Source of the DNA: Ktedonobacteraceae bacterium | GTDB lineage: Bacteria > Chloroflexota > Ktedonobacteria > Ktedonobacterales > Ktedonobacteraceae | Length of the DNA: 10,036 bases | NCBI GenBank assembly: GCA_017354095.1 | Contig: JAFMRP010000095.1 | Location: forward strand, 1-10,036 | Direction: 5' to 3' | Shown: one piece after another, positions 6,419 to 10,036 of the stretch | How the letters are laid out: each line of letters begins with the position of its first letter | Position numbering within the stretch: the first letter of the stretch is position 1 | Notes under the pieces: generated by a model | What the model was told of the DNA's origin: nothing | Seen by the model: the letters and a program-made list of their open reading frames with translations, nothing else | Database searches by the model: none | Translations under genes and position numbers: made by a program

Positions 6419-6462
6419 AAAACCTATAAGGTGATCCTGGGGAAAAAATGATTATTTAAGGC

Positions 6463-6474
6463 GACAACGTTGTC
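6463..6474. promoter_or_regulatory. Perfect 12-bp palindrome GACAACGTTGTC, LacI-family operator candidate
   Basis: GACAACGTTGTC is a perfect palindrome with a central CG, the hallmark of LacI/GalR-family operators. It shares GACAACGTT with the site at 5982-5990. It stands 75 nt before the GTG start of the sugar-binding protein, the place expected for the principal repressor site of this operon. No regulator gene is present in the window. Confidence 0.6.
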
Positions 6475-6549
6475 AGAACTTAATTTTACTGTGTCAGTTT
6501 CATAGTGCTTTATTTGCATCCTATAAAGGTTGTAGGAGGTTTTATTTCC

Positions 6550-7914
6550 GTGAGTGAAATACAGAATCTGATGAACGACCTGCGGGCGGGCCGCATCAAT
6601 CGTCGTGAATTTATTGGTCAGAGTTTGGCGATGGGCGTCTCGTTAAGTGGCATTGCCATGTTGTTGCAGTCGTGTGGTGGTGGTGGTGGTTCTGCGGCCA
6701 ATCCTCCCATCAAGTGGTCTACCTGGGGTAATGCCGGTGAGATCCAGCGTTTCCAGGAATTTACCAAGAAGTACAACACCGATCACAAAGCCAACGTCAC
6801 CCTTATTCCAGTGCCCTCTTCAGTCAACTACGTCCAGAAGATCCTGACCGAGCTCAATGGTGGTGTTGCACCTGACCTGTTCTATGCCGGTGATGGTGAC
6901 ATCATCAAGTTCGTACAGAACAAGACCATTGTTGAGTTGACGGCATTGTTGGGAAGTTCCAAGAGCCATTCCAAAGTCGATGAGTATTTGCCGGGTCTCT
7001 GGGGTGCCTCCAAGACCAAAAGTGGCAAGATTTATGGTGTGCCGGTTGACTGTAACCCGCTTGTTCTCTGGTATAACAAAAAGGTGCTGCAGGATGCCGG
7101 AGTCACGGATGATCCCGCGACCCTGGCGTCGCAGGGCCAGTGGACGCGCGACAAATTCGAGGAAATCATCAACAAGGTGCATGCCAAGGGCAAGTACGGT
7201 TATGTGCTTGACGACTGGACACTGCCTGTGTACAGCTGGATCACTCCTCAGGGGGGCACAGTCTACGACGAGGATGGCTATGGTCAATTCGTTGCGCAAG
7301 ATGACGCCAAGGCCGTTGAAGCCTTCCAGTGGCTTGCCAAAGGGATGCAGTCGAAGACGCTGACTTTTGCTGGTACCTTGCCCAAGGGAACGGGAGCCGA
7401 TCTGGCCTTTATCAGTAACCAGGTGGCCTTTGTTTCTGCTGGTCGCTGGTATCTGCCCGAGTTCAAAGTAGCGAAGGGTCTGGAGTACGATATTGTCCCC
7501 TTCCCCTCCAGTACTGGCAAGATGGAGCCAGCTGGTGTGGCTCTGGCCTACATGGTGATCAACAACAAGACCAAGTACCAGGATGCAGCCTTTGAGTTTC
7601 TGACCAACTTTGTCTCCAAAGAAGGGCAGACCTTCCGCCTGCAGGGTGGTGGTAACGCTGTGCCGTCCATCAAGGGACCTGATCAGCTCGTGCTGGAGGG
7701 CAATCTCCCCGCGCATGCCCAGACCTTCCTTGACGCGCGCAACGCTGGCTATGCGCTCTTCCCCGCAGAGATGGGCACACCTGGTCTGAGCGATGACATC
7801 AAGACGACCTTCCAGAATATCTGGTTGAAGAATGCCGATGTGAAAGACACGCTTGGCAAGATCTCTGCCATGGCGAACCCGCGTATCAAGGACGCCCAGT
7901 CAAAAGTCCAGTAG
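6550..7914 (+). CDS. Sugar ABC transporter substrate-binding lipoprotein (CUT1 type, Tat/lipobox signal)
   Basis: A 454-residue extracytoplasmic solute-binding protein of the UgpB/MalE class, delivering a sugar to the permeases encoded next. I chose GTG 6550 because AGGAGG (6534-6539) stands 10 nt upstream; an earlier in-frame GTG at 6505 lacks a site. The N-terminus carries a twin-arginine motif (NRREFIG, residues 17-23), a hydrophobic stretch and a lipobox LQSC with Cys42. Five glycines follow, encoded by five GGT repeats (6676-6690). So it is probably exported folded by Tat and lipid-anchored. The mature part begins IKWSTWGNAGEIQRF and has typical family features, including PDLFYAGDGDIIKF and YGVPVDCNPLVLWYNKK. 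Length is normal. The sugar cannot be named; UgpB-class proteins bind oligosaccharides or glycerol-phosphate compounds. LacI-type sites upstream suggest substrate-induced control. Confidence 0.92.
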   Translation: MSEIQNLMNDLRAGRINRREFIGQSLAMGVSLSGIAMLLQSCGGGGGSAANPPIKWSTWGNAGEIQRFQEFTKKYNTDHKANVTLIPVPSSVNYVQKILTELNGGVAPDLFYAGDGDIIKFVQNKTIVELTALLGSSKSHSKVDEYLPGLWGASKTKSGKIYGVPVDCNPLVLWYNKKVLQDAGVTDDPATLASQGQWTRDKFEEIINKVHAKGKYGYVLDDWTLPVYSWITPQGGTVYDEDGYGQFVAQDDAKAVEAFQWLAKGMQSKTLTFAGTLPKGTGADLAFISNQVAFVSAGRWYLPEFKVAKGLEYDIVPFPSSTGKMEPAGVALAYMVINNKTKYQDAAFEFLTNFVSKEGQTFRLQGGGNAVPSIKGPDQLVLEGNLPAHAQTFLDARNAGYALFPAEMGTPGLSDDIKTTFQNIWLKNADVKDTLGKISAMANPRIKDAQSKVQ

Positions 7915-7930
7915 CGCTCCGAAGACCTTC

Positions 7931-8009
7931 GCGAGCTACGTCTCACAATGACTTTGTAGGGGGAGCAGCTGTTCGATGATTGCCTGGCTGTTTCCCCCGG
8001 GCGGCTCGC
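7931..8009 (+). promoter_or_regulatory. Intercistronic hairpin between binding-protein and permease genes
   Basis: The 120-nt gap contains GGGGGA (7959-7964) pairing with TCCCCC (7993-7998), extended by CAGC (7966-7969) with GCTG (7987-7990) around a 17-nt loop. GCGAGC (7931-7936) and GCTCGC (8004-8009) can pair outside it. No T-run follows, so transcription should continue. Such structures after a binding-protein gene commonly protect its mRNA and keep it more abundant than the permease message. Confidence 0.5.
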
Positions 8010-8034
8010 TAGCAAAGAACACAGGTGAACGTAC

Positions 8035-8970
8035 ATGGATTATACAGTTCAGTCGCTTGGGGCCGGTAGTCCTGCCAGTAAGAGCGTGAGGAGACGTCGC
8101 ATTATCGAGGCGCTCTGGGGTTATCTCTTTCTTGGTCCGCAGTTGGTGGGTTTGCTGGCTTTTTCTCTCGTCCCCCTGATCTCCGTGTTTGTTATTGCCA
8201 TGGTGAACTGGGATGGCCTGGGGCCGATCGAGTTTGTGGGTTTTCAGAACTATATCGATGAGTTCCAGGCTGGAAGCGATATGTTTATCGCGCTCAAGAA
8301 CACCTTCTATTACACGGTGCTGGCAGTGCCTTTGGGGCTGGTTCTGGCTCTGCTGGTCGCGCTAGCGCTCAATAAGGTTCATGGCAAAACGATCTACCGC
8401 ATCCTCTATTTCATGCCTTTTGTCACAACCAGTATTGCTGTAGCTGTGATGTGGATGTGGCTTTTGAACGGCGATTTTGGCCTGGTCAATGTCTTCCTGA
8501 AGGACTGGTTTCATATTCAGGGACCGAACTGGTTAACCGACAGCAATTTTGTGATCCCGGCCATTGCCATTGTGGGTATCTGGAGTGGTCTGGGCTACAA
8601 CATGATCATTTTGCTCGCCGGCTTACAGAATATTCCGGCGACTTATGCTGAAGCGGCCAGGGTTGATGGTGCCAACCGCTGGCAGTTGTTCTGGCGTGTG
8701 ACCTTCCCGCTGCTCTCCCCCACGATTTTCCTGGTGACCGTGCTCTCAGTGATTGCATCGTTCCAGGTCTTCGACCAGGTTTTTGTCTTGACAGGCGGTG
8801 GTCCTGGCAAGGATAGCTATGTCATGGTCTACCATATCTACAAACAGGGCTTTGAGCGGTTCCAGTTTGGCCCGGCCAGTGCCTCGGCCGTGATTCTGTT
8901 TGTGATTATCGTCATCGCGACATTGATTCAGTTCTGGCTGCAAAATCGGTGGGTCCACTACGAGGCATAG
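8035..8970 (+). CDS. Sugar ABC transporter permease, MalF/UgpA type
   Basis: A 311-residue integral membrane protein, the first of two permease subunits that form the channel of a CUT1 importer. Hydrophobic segments lie at about 30-56, 90-112, 122-144, 172-195, 228-250 and 283-302, giving six helices. The cytoplasmic EAA loop is EAARVDGANRWQLFW (206-220), followed by RVTFPLLSP; it docks with the ATPase. The segment FVGFQNYIDEF (67-77) between the first two helices is typical of the family, as is LTGGGPGKDS (252-261) in the late loop. ATG 8035 has AGGTGA (8023-8028) 6 nt upstream. It lies 120 nt after the binding protein and 28 nt before the partner permease, so all three are one operon. Confidence 0.93.
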   Translation: MDYTVQSLGAGSPASKSVRRRRIIEALWGYLFLGPQLVGLLAFSLVPLISVFVIAMVNWDGLGPIEFVGFQNYIDEFQAGSDMFIALKNTFYYTVLAVPLGLVLALLVALALNKVHGKTIYRILYFMPFVTTSIAVAVMWMWLLNGDFGLVNVFLKDWFHIQGPNWLTDSNFVIPAIAIVGIWSGLGYNMIILLAGLQNIPATYAEAARVDGANRWQLFWRVTFPLLSPTIFLVTVLSVIASFQVFDQVFVLTGGGPGKDSYVMVYHIYKQGFERFQFGPASASAVILFVIIVIATLIQFWLQNRWVHYEA

Positions 8971-8998
8971 CTTATTTACTAGAGAGGGTAGGGAACGT

Positions 8999-9910
8999 AT
9001 GTCACAAAAAGTACTGAGCAGCGCGTCTTCTCAGATCGAAGCACGGGAGGGGACCACATTTCGTCGCTCTCAACGCAGGATCCGGTTTAGGGATATGCTG
9101 TTTGAGGGATTTCTGCATGTTTTGCTCATCATCGGCGCTATTATTATGGCCGGTCCATTTCTCTGGATGTTTTTAACCTCGCTCAAGGATACCGGGCAGG
9201 CCTTTAGTATTCCGATTACCTGGATTCCGAATCCCTTTGTCTGGAGCAATTACTCTGATTCGCTTACTGCCATGCCTTTTGGTCTGGCGTATGCCAACAG
9301 CGCCTATATCTCTCTGACGATCGTCTTTTTTACCTTGCTCACTTCGTCGTTGGCCGGCTATGCCTTTGCCCGTATCCGGTTTCCGGGGCGAAGTTTTCTG
9401 TTCGGGCTCTTTCTGGCAACGTTGATGATCCCGTTCCAGTTGACGATCATTCCACTGTTCATTATCATGCGTGACCTGGGTTGGGTTGACACGCACCTGG
9501 CGCTGATTGTTCCGGCTTCGCTGTTCAACGCTGTTGGAGTCTTCTTGATGCGCCAGTTTATTAAGAGCCTCCCTGTAGAGCTGGAAGAGGCGGCCATCGT
9601 CGATGGGGCTAATCGCTGGACCGTCTTCTGGCGCGTCGTTTTCCCTCTGCTGCGCGCGCCGCTATCGGCACTGGGGATTTTCACATTTATTGGCCAGTGG
9701 AATAGCTTTTTCTATCCGCTCATCTTTCTGAGCACGCCTGAGCTGTTTACCGTGCCCATGATGTTGAACCAGTTCCGTGGGCAATATGCGATCCAGTGGA
9801 CGCTGGTGATGGCTGGCTCAGTGATTGCCGTTGTGCCGATTCTGATCGTCTATCTCATTCTCCAGCGCCAGATCATTCAGGGTATTGCCACGACTGGCCT
9901 CAAGGCTTAA
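8999..9910 (+). CDS. Sugar ABC transporter permease, MalG/UgpE type
   Basis: A 303-residue second permease of the importer. After a polar, basic N-terminus (to about residue 33), hydrophobic segments lie at about 36-60, 98-122, 132-153, 165-184, 221-245 and 267-288. The EAA loop reads EEAAIVDGANRWTVFW (196-211), followed by RVVFPLLRAPL, nearly the same as in the first permease. The pattern PFLWMFLTSLKD (53-64) and the Q-W-N-S-F-F-Y-P-L segment (233-241) are characteristic of MalG/UgpE subunits. ATG 8999 follows a purine-rich stretch (AGAGAGGGTAGGGAA) that serves as ribosome binding site. It is the last gene of the operon in view: a strong terminator starts 70 nt after its stop, and no ATPase gene follows before that. 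Confidence 0.93.
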   Translation: MSQKVLSSASSQIEAREGTTFRRSQRRIRFRDMLFEGFLHVLLIIGAIIMAGPFLWMFLTSLKDTGQAFSIPITWIPNPFVWSNYSDSLTAMPFGLAYANSAYISLTIVFFTLLTSSLAGYAFARIRFPGRSFLFGLFLATLMIPFQLTIIPLFIIMRDLGWVDTHLALIVPASLFNAVGVFLMRQFIKSLPVELEEAAIVDGANRWTVFWRVVFPLLRAPLSALGIFTFIGQWNSFFYPLIFLSTPELFTVPMMLNQFRGQYAIQWTLVMAGSVIAVVPILIVYLILQRQIIQGIATTGLKA

Positions 9911-9980
9911 ATTGTAAGTAATGCAGTTGGTATATTGCGTGACTGGTGTGGTGTACTGGAGCCTTGCTATTGTAGAGCAG

Positions 9981-10036
9981 ACAGTGTAGAATGAGTGCGT
10001 ATAAAGAACACTCGTTCTACACTGTTTTATTTTTTT
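9981..10036 (+). terminator. Strong rho-independent terminator of the sugar importer operon
   Basis: ACAGTGTAGAATGAGTG (9981-9997) pairs over 17 bp with CACTCGTTCTACACTGT (10009-10025), with a single T-G wobble and an 11-nt loop. It is followed by TTTATTTTTTT to the window edge. This is a textbook intrinsic terminator for transcription from the left. The opposite strand has no comparable T-run after the stem, so it is mainly one-directional. Confidence 0.9.

Noticed and set aside
6505..6549. GTG 6505 as start of the binding protein
   Set aside because: No Shine-Dalgarno stands before it, and the added 15 residues would lie ahead of the signal region; GTG 6550 has AGGAGG at 10 nt.
6240..6549. 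Riboswitch in the importer leader
   Set aside because: I looked for conserved cores of common riboswitch classes and saw none; only a short hairpin and the orphan GAAAGGAGG are visible. A covariance-model scan would decide.
6820..7716. 298-codon minus-strand frame opposite the binding protein
   Set aside because: It is a shadow of the sugar-binding protein gene, whose frame gives signal sequence, lipobox and family motifs.

Overview
The window looks like chromosomal DNA of a mid-GC, free-living bacterium. The best guess is Chloroflexota, class Ktedonobacteria. This rests on three things: a flotillin/NfeD pair, a large membrane-anchored penicillin-acylase-type hydrolase, and a sugar ABC operon whose binding protein carries a combined twin-arginine and lipoprotein signal. 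No rRNA or other taxonomic marker is present, so the assignment is an inference. I saw no tRNA, CRISPR array, transposase or phage gene.

Left half (1-5724, all minus strand). Read in the direction of transcription, the order is: (i) an 802-residue Ntn-hydrolase of the penicillin acylase family (5724-3316); (ii) a 376-nt intergenic region with three inverted repeats, one followed by a T-run, then an almost ideal sigma-70 promoter and a 12-bp direct repeat; (iii) a 165-residue XRE-type DNA-binding protein (2938-2441), similar in architecture to EspR; (iv) a compact module of a small two-helix membrane protein (about 2306-1977), an NfeD/YuaF-like membrane protein with a histidine-rich loop (1993-1172), and a flotillin (1166 to beyond the left edge). 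Genes of group (iv) overlap or are 5 nt apart, as expected for co-translated partners in membrane microdomain organisation.

Centre (5725-6549). This divergent intergenic region of about 825 nt has no convincing large gene. It holds an extended -10 promoter for the acylase and three AACGTT-centred operator-like sites of LacI/CcpA type at about 5987, 6018 and 6468. It also holds an inverted repeat, a possible 38-residue ORF with a good ribosome binding site, and a hairpin followed by a GAAAGGAGG tract with no usable start codon behind it.

Right half (6550-10036, plus strand). This is a three-gene CUT1-type sugar ABC importer: a lipoprotein binding protein, then two permeases with EAA loops. 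It is closed by a very strong intrinsic terminator at 9981-10036. No ATPase gene is present, so the importer probably uses an ATPase encoded elsewhere. A hairpin between the binding protein and the first permease may keep the binding protein transcript in excess.

Most of the window is recognisable biology. The points most worth checking are the spacing of the AACGTT operators, the direct repeats that overlap the XRE promoter, the histidine-rich NfeD protein with its small membrane partner, and the orphan Shine-Dalgarno tract in the importer's leader.
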